From NCBI GenBank assembly GCA_964462515.1, contig CAYWXK010000022.1, positions 3,557-67,556 of the forward strand: DNA of 64,000 bases, written 5' to 3'. A program made the position numbers and the translations under genes. The notes under the pieces were generated by a model. The model was not told where the DNA came from, made no database searches, and was given only the letters and a program-made list of their open reading frames with translations. This document shows positions 18,544 to 26,670 of the stretch, piece after piece. Numbering within the stretch: the first letter of the stretch is position 1; every line of letters begins with the position of its first letter. Origin of the DNA: CAYWXK01 sp964462515 (GTDB taxonomy: Bacteria > Planctomycetota > Phycisphaerae > Sedimentisphaerales > Anaerobacaceae).

Positions 18544-18571
18544 TTGTCTTTACTATTTGATGGGGTATAAT
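18544..18571 (+). promoter_or_regulatory. Sigma70-like promoter of the PfkB kinase gene
   Basis: TTGTCT (18544-18549), a 16-base spacer and a perfect TATAAT (18566-18571). The ATG at 18570 overlaps the -10 box and would lie before the transcript start, so translation must begin further in. Confidence 0.6.
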
Positions 18572-18596
18572 GAGCTATGAAAGGGGTCTTTGGCAG

Positions 18597-19604
18597 ATGA
18601 TGCCGGAAAGGATTCCAAAGGTTGTTGTAATTGGCGGCACCTACGTTGATATGGCGATAAGGTGTCAGCAGCTTCCCACCGCGGGGCAGAGTGTGGTTGG
18701 TTCTGCTCTCTCATATACAGCCACCGGCCCAGGGCCAAATCAGGCGGCACAGGCGGCACTATGCGGCTGCGAAGTTCACTTAGTCAGCAAGGTCGGCGGT
18801 GATGCGTTCGCCCAGATGGCGAAAAAAAGCCTGACAGACTTCGATGTCAACACAGATTTTGTCTTTACTGCGCCAGCCAAAAATACGGGCGTGGTGGTAA
18901 CAATTGTCAACGCAACAGGCGATAATGCCATCTGCACATACACCGGTGCCAATAGTGCCTTGGGGCCGCAGGATATTCAGGCAGCCGAACAGATTATCTC
19001 ACAGGCCGATGTGTGCCTTATTCACGGCGCTTTTCCGCAGGATGCGATTACTACCGCTATTCGCTGTGCACAGGTGCACAGCAGAAAGGTGATACTGAAT
19101 CCTGCCCACCCGATAGAACCGGCTCCAGCGCAAGGCAGAGGAAAGACCTGCCGCGGCGGCGAGCTGCCTGCTGAGTATTTTTCGGTCGATATTTTGATAC
19201 CAAATCTTTATGAGGCGGCGGACATTGCCGAGCAGGAATCAGCCCACGTCCGCACGGCAAAATTAGTCGGCTCAGAGCTGGTGGCACGCGGCGTTCGAGC
19301 GGCCGTCATAACGATGGGCAAACGCGGCTGCATGGTTGTTGACAGAGATGGCGCCGACCACATTCCTGCTTTTGAAGTCGAGCTTATAGACCAGACCGGC
19401 AGAGGTGATGCGTTTGCCGGAGCGCTGGCGGCTTATTACGCCGTCAAAAACGATATCAGAGAGGCAGCCAAATTCGCATCGGCTGCGGGGGCACTTGCCT
19501 GCACAAAGTTCGGCTCAATTGAGGCGCTTCCTACAAAGGACGAAATCATTCAGCTGCTTCAAAAAGAAGACATCGACCTGCTCCGAAGGAGCCCAGAAAC
19601 CTAA
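18597..19604 (+). CDS. PfkB-family sugar kinase (ribokinase-like)
   Basis: 335 residues from the ATG at 18597; AGGGGT 9 bases upstream supports this start, and the ATG at 18570 lies in the promoter. Family marks: the N-terminal VVVIGGTYVDM, the substrate-side signature GPGPNQAAQAALCG (GGKGANQA-like, slightly changed), NPAHP, and the catalytic C-terminal signature DQTGRGDAFAGALAAYYA, where the Asp of GRGD is the expected base. These enzymes phosphorylate sugars such as ribose with ATP in the cytoplasm. The exact sugar cannot be read from sequence. It stands alone behind its own promoter, divergent from the cytochrome operon. Confidence 0.85.
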   Translation: MMPERIPKVVVIGGTYVDMAIRCQQLPTAGQSVVGSALSYTATGPGPNQAAQAALCGCEVHLVSKVGGDAFAQMAKKSLTDFDVNTDFVFTAPAKNTGVVVTIVNATGDNAICTYTGANSALGPQDIQAAEQIISQADVCLIHGAFPQDAITTAIRCAQVHSRKVILNPAHPIEPAPAQGRGKTCRGGELPAEYFSVDILIPNLYEAADIAEQESAHVRTAKLVGSELVARGVRAAVITMGKRGCMVVDRDGADHIPAFEVELIDQTGRGDAFAGALAAYYAVKNDIREAAKFASAAGALACTKFGSIEALPTKDEIIQLLQKEDIDLLRRSPET

Positions 19605-19769
19605 CCAACTCATCAACAGTATCTTACTCCAGCTCTTTTGTTCGCTTATACTGACTTAGACACCCTTTCGAATCCGCTAAAAATGAATGAAATAATCACA
19701 TCATTCGTCATTTAATCCGATACAGAACATACAAACCTCAAGATCGCCAGCCAGCCATATAACAATTAT

Positions 19770-19798
19770 TTGACTTTTGCTCGTAATAATTGTATCAT
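19770..19798 (+). promoter_or_regulatory. Promoter upstream of ribE with a duplicated TGTATCATAA
   Basis: TTGACT (19770-19775), a 17-base spacer and TATCAT (19793-19798). The decamer TGTATCATAA occurs twice, 3 bases apart, from 19791 on. No FMN-riboswitch signature precedes the gene; the rest of the 245-base gap (19605-19849) shows nothing else. Confidence 0.45.
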
Positions 19799-19849
19799 AA
19801 CACTGTATCATAAAATGAGATACGAGCCACGAACGACGAGTAACGAGTT

Positions 19850-20494
19850 ATGTTTACAGGGCTTATCGAGACAATTTGCAAGGTTACGTCGGTCCGACCG
19901 GCCGCGGGTGGAATGCTGCTGACGGTAGATTTGGGCAGTCTATCTGCCGACTGCAAAGTCGGCGACAGTATCGCCATAAGCGGGGTCTGCCTAACCATTG
20001 CCGGTCTTGATGGAACATTAGCAGCTTTTGAGATAAGTCCCGAAACACTGGCAAAATCAACCCTCGGAAAATTGAGCTTTTCATCACAAGTTAATGTTGA
20101 ACTCGCGATGAAACCTGCAGACCGGTTTGGCGGACATTTCGTCCTGGGGCACGTCGATGGCGTAGCGAGGATTGCTGCGATCGAAAAAAGCGGTGAGTTT
20201 GCCGATATAGAATTTGCAGCCGACCCGGAATTGCTCAGTCAAATGGTAGTCAAAGGCTCGGTTGCCGTTGATGGGATAAGCCTTACGATAGCAGCTATGA
20301 ATAGTGCCGGCTTCAGGGTTGCAATAATACCGCAGACCCTAAAAAAAACCACACTGGGTGTGGCCAAAACCGGCGACTTGGTTAATATCGAAACCGACAT
20401 AATCGTAAAGACGATAAAAAAACAACTTGAATCCGTCCTCGGTGGACCAAAAGAAACGCTGACCATTGAAAAGTTAAGACACTTAGGCTTCTAA
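19850..20494 (+). CDS. ribE: Riboflavin synthase, alpha chain
   Basis: 214 residues, the usual length. It begins with the family hallmark MFTGLIE and consists of two similar lumazine-binding halves (about 1-97 and 98-200; GDSIAISGVCLT in the first half, KGSVAVDGISLTI in the second, plus GGHFVLGHVDG). It catalyses dismutation of two 6,7-dimethyl-8-ribityllumazine molecules to riboflavin in the cytoplasm. No other riboflavin genes are adjacent. It lies 30 bases before pdxA, so the two cofactor genes may share a transcript. Confidence 0.96.
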   Translation: MFTGLIETICKVTSVRPAAGGMLLTVDLGSLSADCKVGDSIAISGVCLTIAGLDGTLAAFEISPETLAKSTLGKLSFSSQVNVELAMKPADRFGGHFVLGHVDGVARIAAIEKSGEFADIEFAADPELLSQMVVKGSVAVDGISLTIAAMNSAGFRVAIIPQTLKKTTLGVAKTGDLVNIETDIIVKTIKKQLESVLGGPKETLTIEKLRHLGF

Positions 20495-20524
20495 ACAAAG
20501 TGTAAGATAGATTAAATACTGTGT

Positions 20525-21589
20525 ATGAAAAGTAACGGCAACAACTTGATTGCTAATCAGCCGGTCATCGGCATAACGATGGGCGATGCTGCTGGAATCG
20601 GGCCGGAGATTATTGTCAAGGCCCTGGCTGACCCGGAGGTCCGTAAGGCAGCAAAGTTCATCATCTTCGGTATGAATGAGCAGCTCTGCTACGCTGCTGA
20701 CGCCGCCGAGATTGAGCCGTTCTGGGGCCGCCATCAGCATGAGAAAATCAGCCGGGATTATCCGTATAAAGTCGTTGTCGCCGATTACGATGAGTATCCT
20801 TTTGCAACCTGGATTCGGGGGCCGAGCAAAATAGCCGGCGAAGCATCACTGCGGTTCTGTATTGACGCCATTGAAGCTGCAAAAGACGGCATAATAGATG
20901 CCGTCGTAACCGCACCAATCAGCAAGACCAGTTGGAAGCTGGCCGGTGCAAATTGGCCAGGCCACACCGAAATGTTTGCCCATCGCTGCAAATCAAAGCG
21001 AAAGGCAATGATGTTCGTCGCAGGCCCGCTGCGAATAGTGCTGGCAACAATCCACGAAGCTCTTTTTGAGGTAAGGCACAAGTTCAATATCGGCTGTGTG
21101 TTCGAGCCGATAGACCTGGTCAATACTACTCTCAAAGAATATTTTCACATCGAAAACCCCAAAATCGGCGTAGCCGCATTAAATCCGCATGCCGGCGAAA
21201 ATGGCCAGTTCGGTGACGAAGAGCAGCGAATAATCTCACCGGCGATACTATTAGCTCAGGAGCAAGGGATAAATTGTAAAGGTCCGTTCCCAGCCGACAC
21301 CCTCTTTATGCACGCTGTCCAGGGCGAATTCGATGCGGTCGTCGCAATGTATCACGACCAGGGCATGATACCGGTTAAACTTCTCCACTTCGAGCAGGCG
21401 GTTAATATAACCATCGGCATCCCGATAATAAGAACGTCACCGGCTCACGGCACCGCCTTCGACATCGCAGGCAAGCACATCGCTAACCCGGCCAGTATGA
21501 AAGCCGCCATTCTTACCGCCATCCAGATGGCAAAAACAAAAAAGTGCATAGGTGCACAAGAGCAAAAGAGCGTAAGCAAACTCCGTTAG
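20525..21589 (+). CDS. pdxA: 4-hydroxythreonine-4-phosphate dehydrogenase
   Basis: 354 residues. Conserved parts: GITMGDAAGIGPEII at the N-terminus, VTAPISKTSW, PGHTEMFAHR, and the metal-site segments LNPHAGENG and MYHDQGMIPVK. PdxA oxidises 4-phosphohydroxy-threonine in the pyridoxal phosphate pathway, using NAD and a divalent metal. The family also has PdxA2-like relatives with other substrates, so the role is likely rather than proven. The last codons and the stop (21587-21589) lie inside a palindromic element that starts at 21581, so the native C-terminus may have been replaced. Confidence 0.9.
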   Translation: MKSNGNNLIANQPVIGITMGDAAGIGPEIIVKALADPEVRKAAKFIIFGMNEQLCYAADAAEIEPFWGRHQHEKISRDYPYKVVVADYDEYPFATWIRGPSKIAGEASLRFCIDAIEAAKDGIIDAVVTAPISKTSWKLAGANWPGHTEMFAHRCKSKRKAMMFVAGPLRIVLATIHEALFEVRHKFNIGCVFEPIDLVNTTLKEYFHIENPKIGVAALNPHAGENGQFGDEEQRIISPAILLAQEQGINCKGPFPADTLFMHAVQGEFDAVVAMYHDQGMIPVKLLHFEQAVNITIGIPIIRTSPAHGTAFDIAGKHIANPASMKAAILTAIQMAKTKKCIGAQEQKSVSKLR

Positions 21590-21669
21590 AAAGTTCACAC
21601 GGGGGTTTAAACCCTGTGTGAACTCGGGATATTTCACCCCGCGTAGAAACGCGGGGCTTTCTAACGGAG
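21581..21669. repeat. Palindromic element, GTTAGAAA family, over the pdxA stop codon
   Basis: CTCCGTTAGAAAG (21581-21593) and CTTTCTAACGGAG (21657-21669) are perfect 13-bp inverted ends. Between them are two internal hairpins (GTTCACAC...GTGTGAAC and CCCCGCGT...ACGCGGGG), so the RNA could form a three-way junction. It supplies the final pdxA codons and its TAG. Confidence 0.8.
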
Positions 21670-21703
21670 TAAACTTGAGCGCCTGTAGTTTGTGCATTTA
21701 CAA

Positions 21704-21746
21704 CTTGCCCCGTTAGAAATGAAAGTCGTTTTTCTAAGGGGGCTTG
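21704..21746. repeat. Short palindromic element, GTTAGAAA family
   Basis: GCCCCGTTAGAAA pairs with TTTCTAAGGGGGC across a short loop, with one mismatch. It lies 22 bases before the rsmA start, next to the larger copy at 21581. Confidence 0.7.
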
Positions 21747-21767
21747 TGCCTTGTGCTCCTATGACTT

Positions 21768-22670
21768 ATGCTCTCTACTATGCAAACAAAACACCATATT
21801 CAGCAATTGCTTTCATCGGCGGGCGTTTTCCCAAAGAAACGGCTCGGCCAACATTTTCTGATTGACCTGAATTTAATGCGGCTGCTGGTGGACTATGCAA
21901 ATATCCGCAATACCGACATCGTGCTTGAGGTCGGCTGCGGAACAGGGTCGCTGACCGAGGCATTAGGCCGGCAGGCCGGCAGGGTCGTCGCCGTCGAAAT
22001 AGACAAGACTCTGGCTGAAATCGCAAAAAGTGAGCTTGAAAACTGCAAAAATGTCGAGATTATCAATGCCGACATCCTCGAAAATAAAAGCACCATCAAC
22101 CCAATTGTTGTAGATGCCATAAAGCGTGCCGGCAAAAAACACCCAGGCCGAATTCTGCTGGTAGCAAATCTGCCCTACAGCGCTGCCTCACCTCTAATGC
22201 TAAATCTTCTTACAGGCCCAATAGCAGCCGATTGTATGTATGTTACCGTTCAGAAGCAGGTTGCCGACCGAATGATGGCACCGCCCGGCAGCAGCGACTA
22301 CGGCACCTTAAGCATATATCTTGCCGCAACCGGCGAGGTCAAACTGATAAGGGTTTTGAAACCGACCGTCTTCTGGCCCCAGCCACAGGTCGATTCGGCA
22401 ATGGTCAGCTTCGTTCGTGACAAAGACAAAATCGCTCGCATTCGGGATATGAAATTACTGGGCGATGTTGTAAATCTTTTTATGCGTCACCGCCGCAAAA
22501 TGATAAGGGTTTGCACAAAATTTGCGCACGGCTGGCTTTCACAAACTACAAACTGGCCTGAAATCTTCCATCAGTGCTCCATTGACGCGACTCAGCGCCC
22601 CGAGCAGCTTTCCGCCGATAGCTATGTCGCGATGGCAAATTTCTTCTACGATTACCTGAAGCAAAAATAA
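21768..22670 (+). CDS. rsmA: 16S rRNA (adenine1518-N6/adenine1519-N6) dimethyltransferase
   Basis: 300 residues; the start may be the ATG at 21768 or at 21780. Motifs: KKRLGQHFLID, the SAM-binding VLEVGCGTGSLTE, VVAVEID, and the catalytic NLPYSAASPLM (NLPY). The C-terminal part (RHRRKMIR and the helical tail) is typical. It dimethylates two adjacent adenines near the 3' end of 16S rRNA during small-subunit assembly; loss gives kasugamycin resistance in other bacteria. It is preceded by two palindromic elements and converges with the MCE gene. Confidence 0.95.
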   Translation: MLSTMQTKHHIQQLLSSAGVFPKKRLGQHFLIDLNLMRLLVDYANIRNTDIVLEVGCGTGSLTEALGRQAGRVVAVEIDKTLAEIAKSELENCKNVEIINADILENKSTINPIVVDAIKRAGKKHPGRILLVANLPYSAASPLMLNLLTGPIAADCMYVTVQKQVADRMMAPPGSSDYGTLSIYLAATGEVKLIRVLKPTVFWPQPQVDSAMVSFVRDKDKIARIRDMKLLGDVVNLFMRHRRKMIRVCTKFAHGWLSQTTNWPEIFHQCSIDATQRPEQLSADSYVAMANFFYDYLKQK

Positions 22671-22866
22671 CTTTATGCAAAAATGCAAAGCTCTTATAGT
22701 GCAACCGTTGTCCGAACTATATCGGTTTTTCAATCAAATGGGCAAGAATTTATCGTCGCCGGATAGTTTTATAGGCTTATGCTTTGCTGGTCAACAAGCG
22801 TTAATGGTTCCTACGGCCAGCGCAAGTTTGGTTTATACAATACCGTATTAAACGCAGACAGTGGTC

Positions 22867-23865
22867 TTACTTTTTTAACCTGAGGGGAATACCTTTTTCG
22901 CGGGCCTCAATTACAAGTGCCTTTAACTCTTCCAGCAGCATTTGCACCTGCTGGGTATTTTCAAGCAGATTTTCATAAAACTGTCCATCGTTGAGAAGCC
23001 TGCCGGCGCTTCCTTGCCCACTGTTTATCTTTTCCAGAATTAGCCGTAGTTGCGAAGTCGCCTCGCTTAATCCTTCGGTCAACTCTGCCACAGTAGGAAC
23101 AAGATTGACATCGGCCTTTTCCAAAATAGCTTTCCCGGTAGTAGCTAACTCGCGGAATTCATCTATCGTGCATTGTGCCTTCTGCATCGTCTCGTTAACA
23201 TCCTGCAGCCTTCGCCTGGCCAGCTTCGATGCCTCGCACACATTGTCGATGGTTTCATTGATTTTTTTCTTATTATTGGGGTCAGCAACGATTTCATTGG
23301 TGTTTTTCATAAAATAGTTTAGCCTCGTAACCAGCTCATCGAGTTTTTTCTGGATATCTGGTGGGAAAAACTCGCTTGCTTGCCCTGTTGAACCTTGCAG
23401 CAGCATATCTCGGACCAAAAATCTTGTCTCCGGCCGGTTGGGGTCACGCGGCGGCGCAGGCAATTTGTTAGGGTCAACTGTAATTTCAATATAACTACTA
23501 CCCAGACCCCGCATCATTAGCTTTACTTCTACATTAGAGGGTATATTTATATATCTTTTATCAATACTAAGAACAACCAGTGTTTGATGATACTTCTGGT
23601 GGGTAATCAAATCCTCTCTTATCTCCGGGGCCATAACTTTGGTTACCCTGCCGATTTGAAAGCCGCTTAACCGCACAGGTGTATCCTTTTGCACCCCTGG
23701 CGCTGTCGGGAATTGAACTAACACCTCAAAAGAGCTGATTTTGCTGACGGTCGTCGGCAGGTCGCCGAACTTAAATATCAGCCAGACGAGCGCACAGACA
23801 GCCGCCACAACGAAAATACCTACAATAATGTTGCGTTTTCTTTGGATGGTTTCATAGTCAGTCAC
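22867..23865 (-). CDS. MlaD/MCE-domain lipid-transport protein
   Basis: 332 residues starting at a GTG that overlaps the MerR stop by 4 bases (GTGA), with GGGAG upstream. One transmembrane helix (about 11-31) is followed by an MCE domain (VLVQFPTAPGVQKDTPVRLSGFQIGRV) and a long coiled-coil-like C-terminal region (about 170-310). MCE proteins form rings or tubes that move phospholipids between the inner and outer membranes. The usual MlaE permease and MlaF ATPase genes are not next to it. Coupling to a MerR-type gene is unusual. Confidence 0.88.
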   Translation of the reverse strand: MTDYETIQRKRNIIVGIFVVAAVCALVWLIFKFGDLPTTVSKISSFEVLVQFPTAPGVQKDTPVRLSGFQIGRVTKVMAPEIREDLITHQKYHQTLVVLSIDKRYINIPSNVEVKLMMRGLGSSYIEITVDPNKLPAPPRDPNRPETRFLVRDMLLQGSTGQASEFFPPDIQKKLDELVTRLNYFMKNTNEIVADPNNKKKINETIDNVCEASKLARRRLQDVNETMQKAQCTIDEFRELATTGKAILEKADVNLVPTVAELTEGLSEATSQLRLILEKINSGQGSAGRLLNDGQFYENLLENTQQVQMLLEELKALVIEAREKGIPLRLKK

Positions 23866-24122
23866 GGTTTACTCCCTTTCAAATCGGTTCGGCCTTCCAT
23901 AAATAATTCTTTTATGCCCCGCAAAGGATAGCCGCTTTCATTAAGCTTTTTTATCAGTTTAATCCGCTCAATAGCTTTTTCATCAAACAGCCGCCTGCCG
24001 CCTGGCGTAACTTCCGTAGGCTCAAGTAAGCCAATCATAAGGTAGTATTGCACAGATTGCCGCGAAACGCCGGCCTTTTTTGCGGCTGCACCTAACGGAA
24101 CCAATCTGCTTTTCTCACTCAA
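23862..24122 (-). CDS. Small MerR-family DNA-binding protein
   Basis: 86 residues from the TTG at 24122, chosen because GGAG stands 7 bases upstream and the MerR helix-turn-helix then starts near the N-terminus (VPLGAAAKKAGVSRQSVQYYLMIGLL). An ORF reaching 24200 would add 26 residues, but these are the translation of a palindromic element (SLDSARDGEPVEPLV), so that start is rejected. The protein has the winged HTH (GGRRLFDEKAIERIKLI) but no room for an effector domain. It is translationally coupled to the MCE gene and may regulate it. Confidence 0.82.
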   Translation of the reverse strand: MSEKSRLVPLGAAAKKAGVSRQSVQYYLMIGLLEPTEVTPGGRRLFDEKAIERIKLIKKLNESGYPLRGIKELFMEGRTDLKGSKP

Positions 24123-24136
24123 AAAACTTCTCCTGT

Positions 24137-24256
24137 CCCGCACTAATGGTTCGACAGGCTCACCATCCCGAGCGGAGTCGAGGGATTGGCTGCCCGACAA
24201 CGGCTATCACCGAAATTTCGGGTATTATACAAACTCGACTGGTCAATTGGTGCGGG
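24137..24256. repeat. Palindromic element copy A, GCACCAAT family
   Basis: 120 bases bounded by CCCGCACTAATGG and CAATTGGTGCGGG. The interior holds TTCGACAGGCTCACCATC and GAGCGGAGTCGAGGGATT, shared with the copies at 33645 and 49191. It lies immediately upstream of the ribosome site of the MerR gene. Confidence 0.85.
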
Positions 24257-24335
24257 ATTCACGTCTGGTTATTTTAATTCTATATTTTATCGGCACAATT
24301 TGCGGCTAACAGCGATTTTTTCCTATTTCTGCCGG

Positions 24336-24767
24336 TTACCGGCCATTTTTTGCCGGATTTCTCCCCATCGCAGCAATTACCAATGCTAAAAATGAGGCTT
24401 TTAGCCGTTCAAACGTCAGTTTCTTAATACCATCTTTGGCACTTATTGAGCCTTTTAATCTTTTCAGCCATTGAGGCGAAACCATAATCAAATAATCAAA
24501 ACCGGATGGAATCAAATCCTGGCTTTGCCGAAAGGCCTCCCGCAAGAGCCGCTTTAGCCGATTACGCACAACTGCCTTGCCGCAAGACTTGCTAACCGAG
24601 ATACCTAATCGAGGATAACCACAGTCGTTTTCTGCCACACAGACCTTAAGTAACCCATTACCGGCACACAAATCCCGAGCCAGAATGACCTTAAATCGTT
24701 TGCGACTCCCAAGCCTTTTTCTCTTTGGTAGTGAAAACTTGCTCAAAATCCCACCAAACTTAAGCAA
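24336..24767 (-). CDS. rnpA: Ribonuclease P protein component
   Basis: 143 residues, slightly longer than usual. The N-terminus KFSLPKRKRLGSRKRFKVIL and the RNA-binding signature RLGISVSKSCGKAVVRNRLKRLLREAFR-type segment (RNR box, about residues 71-98) are clear. It is the protein subunit of the ribozyme that cuts tRNA 5' leaders. The usual upstream neighbour rpmH (ribosomal protein L34) was not found in the 260 bases upstream, nor is yidD/yidC downstream, so the classical rpmH-rnpA cluster is broken here. Confidence 0.92.
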   Translation of the reverse strand: MLKFGGILSKFSLPKRKRLGSRKRFKVILARDLCAGNGLLKVCVAENDCGYPRLGISVSKSCGKAVVRNRLKRLLREAFRQSQDLIPSGFDYLIMVSPQWLKRLKGSISAKDGIKKLTFERLKASFLALVIAAMGRNPAKNGR

Positions 24768-24783
24768 AAATGCAATACAAATT

Positions 24784-24837
24784 GGCGGAAAAAACCGCCA
24801 AAAACAATATATGAAATTTTATCATTAGACCTGTCAA
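24784..24837 (-). promoter_or_regulatory. rnpA promoter with leader hairpin
   Basis: On the minus strand TTGACA (24832-24837), a 17-base spacer and TCATAT (24809-24814) form a good promoter. About 10 bases downstream a GGCGG/CCGCC stem with a six-T loop (24784-24799) lies in the leader and could weaken or tune transcription. Confidence 0.5.
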
Positions 24838-24962
24838 ATATTAAGAGAAAAAGATGTTCTGTTAATAAAAACTATCGATAATAATTTATGGTTTCATCTA
24901 TACTGCCGGCAGCTTAAAAATTATTATTTTTAGAAGAAATTTCTCGACCTTCGTGCCAAACT

Positions 24963-24982
24963 TTGGTATTCTCTAATACCAA
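24963..24982. promoter_or_regulatory. Perfect inverted repeat upstream of hisF
   Basis: TTGGTATT and AATACCAA form a perfect 8-bp inverted repeat around CTCT, 45 bases before the hisF ATG. It could be an operator or an RNA hairpin; nothing else decides between them. Confidence 0.4.
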
Positions 24983-25027
24983 TATCAGAGTCTTTGCAAA
25001 GAGCAATGGCTTGGAAAGGAATAAGTT

Positions 25028-25792
25028 ATGGATTACAGAAGAATTATTCCTTGCTTGGACGTAAAAGATGGCCGACTCGTCAAAGGTGTCCATTTCGTAA
25101 AGTTAAAAGATGTCGGTGACCCTGCAGAAAGCGCTGCTGCTTACAGCCAGGCTGGTGCAGACGAGCTGGTGTTCCTGGACATCACGGCTACCCTTGAAAA
25201 CAGAAAAACAATGCTTGATGCAGTGAAACGAACTGTTGAGAGGATTTCAGTGCCATTAACCGTTGGCGGGGGAGTCCGAAATTGTCAGGCGGTCAAGGAA
25301 CTGCTCGATTTAGGTGCTTCAAAGGTGTCCATCAACACAGCCGCTGTCCGCAATCCTGACCTCATTAAGGAAGCTGCCAAAGAATTCGGCAGCGAAAAAA
25401 TCATCATAGCGATAGATACCTGCAGCAATTCACAGTTGCCATCCGGCTTCGAGGTTATTATCAATGGCGGCACAACCGGCACGGGTATAGACGTTGTCGA
25501 GTGGGCAAAAAAGGCCGAAGACTTGGGGGCTGGCGCCATCCTGCCTACAAGTATGGACGCCGATGGCAGCCAGACCGGATATGACATACCAATGACAAGA
25601 GCTATTGCTGATGCGGTGAAGATTCCGGTAATCGCGTCAGGCGGGGCAGGAACACTCGAAGACCTATATCAGGCTGTCGTTGAAGGACACGCAGATGCGC
25701 TGCTTGTAGCCTCAATCGCACACTTCGGCAAATACACCATAAGGAAAATGAAAGAATACCTCGCTGAACGACAAATACCGGTAAGGCTTTGA
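25028..25792 (+). CDS. hisF: Imidazole glycerol phosphate synthase, cyclase subunit
   Basis: 254 residues, standard length, with AAAGGA upstream of the ATG. TIM-barrel motifs: IIPCLDVKDGRLVKGVHF with the catalytic Asp11, LTVGGGVRN, VSINTAAVRN, and ILPTSMDADGSQTGYD with the second catalytic Asp. HisF uses ammonia delivered by HisH to make imidazole glycerol phosphate and AICAR. It is not in a his operon here. A strong palindrome just after the stop can terminate it. Confidence 0.96.
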   Translation: MDYRRIIPCLDVKDGRLVKGVHFVKLKDVGDPAESAAAYSQAGADELVFLDITATLENRKTMLDAVKRTVERISVPLTVGGGVRNCQAVKELLDLGASKVSINTAAVRNPDLIKEAAKEFGSEKIIIAIDTCSNSQLPSGFEVIINGGTTGTGIDVVEWAKKAEDLGAGAILPTSMDADGSQTGYDIPMTRAIADAVKIPVIASGGAGTLEDLYQAVVEGHADALLVASIAHFGKYTIRKMKEYLAERQIPVRL

Positions 25793-25800
25793 ATTTCAGC

Positions 25801-25842
25801 GTAAAACTAAATCCGCCAGACGTTCGGCGGATTTAGTTTTAC
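25801..25842 (+). terminator. hisF terminator, also a copy of the AAAACTAAATCCGCC palindrome family
   Basis: Perfect 17-bp arms, GTAAAACTAAATCCGCC (25801-25817) and its reverse complement (25826-25842), with an 8-base loop. The downstream arm ends in a T run (TTTAGTTTT). It begins 8 bases after the hisF stop. The same arm occurs inside the 3' coding end of the propeller gene at 10496-10525. Confidence 0.75.
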
Positions 25843-25899
25843 GGTTTTCAGGCATATCAAAAGTCACTGACTAAATTAGCCGATAATAGTCAAGCCATA

Positions 25900-25999
25900 G
25901 ATACCGCCCTTCGACTCTTTCGACTGAGCTCCTTTCGACTGCGCTCAGGACAGGCAAGACAGGTTCGCTCAGGGCGGTGAGGGCTTCGACTGAACTCAG
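25900..25999. repeat. Cluster of TTCGACTGAGCTC-type inverted repeats
   Basis: A run of related short units: CTTTCGACTGAGCTC, CTTTCGACTGCGCTCAGG, GGTTCGCTCAGGG and CTTCGACTGAACTCAGCC, in both orientations. It resembles the interior of the GCACCAAT elements but lacks their ends. The rest of 25843-26284 shows no gene. Confidence 0.6.
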
Positions 26000-26284
26000 C
26001 CGAATGTCCAACGTCGAACTACTTTGTTGTTTGTTGTAATAAAATCGGCAATGCTTGATATACTGAAAAAAACTAAGTTTCCTTTTAAGCCTCAGCTACT
26101 TACTATCCGCTGGTACCCCAGCAATAGAACCTGTGTTGGCAGCAGCAGCCAAAGGGTCAAAATGCAGCAGATGCCGCCGTTGATGGTTCGTAAAGCCGAA
26201 TGGCGCCGCTAAACTTCGTGATTCGTCGCGCTAATCAACAAATTAACCAATCAACCAATTAACTAATTAACTATTTCCCTTTAG

Positions 26285-26464
26285 CCCTCCGCGCCTGTCC
26301 TGCCTGCCCTGCAACTTGTCCGGCGTAGCTTTAGCGAAGTAGGGAGCCTGTCCGGCTGCGGCTATCCCGATTGGTGCAGCAGGACAGATGTTACTCCGGA
26401 CAATAAAGTAAATGGCGATGACCTATTGCCCATCATCCGCTGCTGGCTCTGGACTGAGCAATAA
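26285..26464 (+). pseudogene. Remnant of a dockerin-like C-terminus
   Basis: A short frame between stops at 26282 and 26462 ends in CSRTDVTPDNKVNGDDLLPI then IRCWLWTEQ. The DxNKVNGDDLL loop and the Trp-Leu ending resemble planctomycete dockerin/EF-hand-like C-terminal tags. There is no start or upstream body, so this is a leftover of a larger secreted protein. Moderate confidence; it rests on pattern only. Confidence 0.4.
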
Positions 26465-26479
26465 CGGTGGCCTGTCATA

Positions 26480-26622
26480 TTGTTTTATGCAAGGCTACGG
26501 GATGAGCTGTTGGAGCGAGAGGTGTTTTGCACATTGATGAACTCATATATGTTGTTGATCGCTGGCGAATTGATTATAATCACTATCAGCCGCAAAATAA
26601 TTTAGGGCTTCTGAACTTGTAA
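26480..26622 (+). pseudogene. IS3-family transposase (OrfB) C-terminal fragment with frameshift
   Basis: Two overlapping frames together read ARLRDELLEREVFCTL and then, after a frameshift near 26535, VVDRWRIDYNHYQP followed by NNLG, ending in a stop at 26620. This is the conserved end of the IS3 DDE integrase (compare the usual RDELL...WR.DYN..RPH.SLG). The fragment is short and inactive, and no terminal repeats were found. Confidence 0.65.
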
Positions 26623-26670
26623 CGCTTGGATCTGTTGACAAACTCCGCTTTGCTGAATTGAGATTGCCAC

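Noticed and set aside
19605..19849. FMN riboswitch upstream of ribE
   Set aside because: None of the conserved RFN-element boxes could be seen; only a promoter and a short direct repeat.
21581..21746. A CRISPR-like array before rsmA
   Set aside because: The units are palindromes of unequal length without regular spacers or cas genes.
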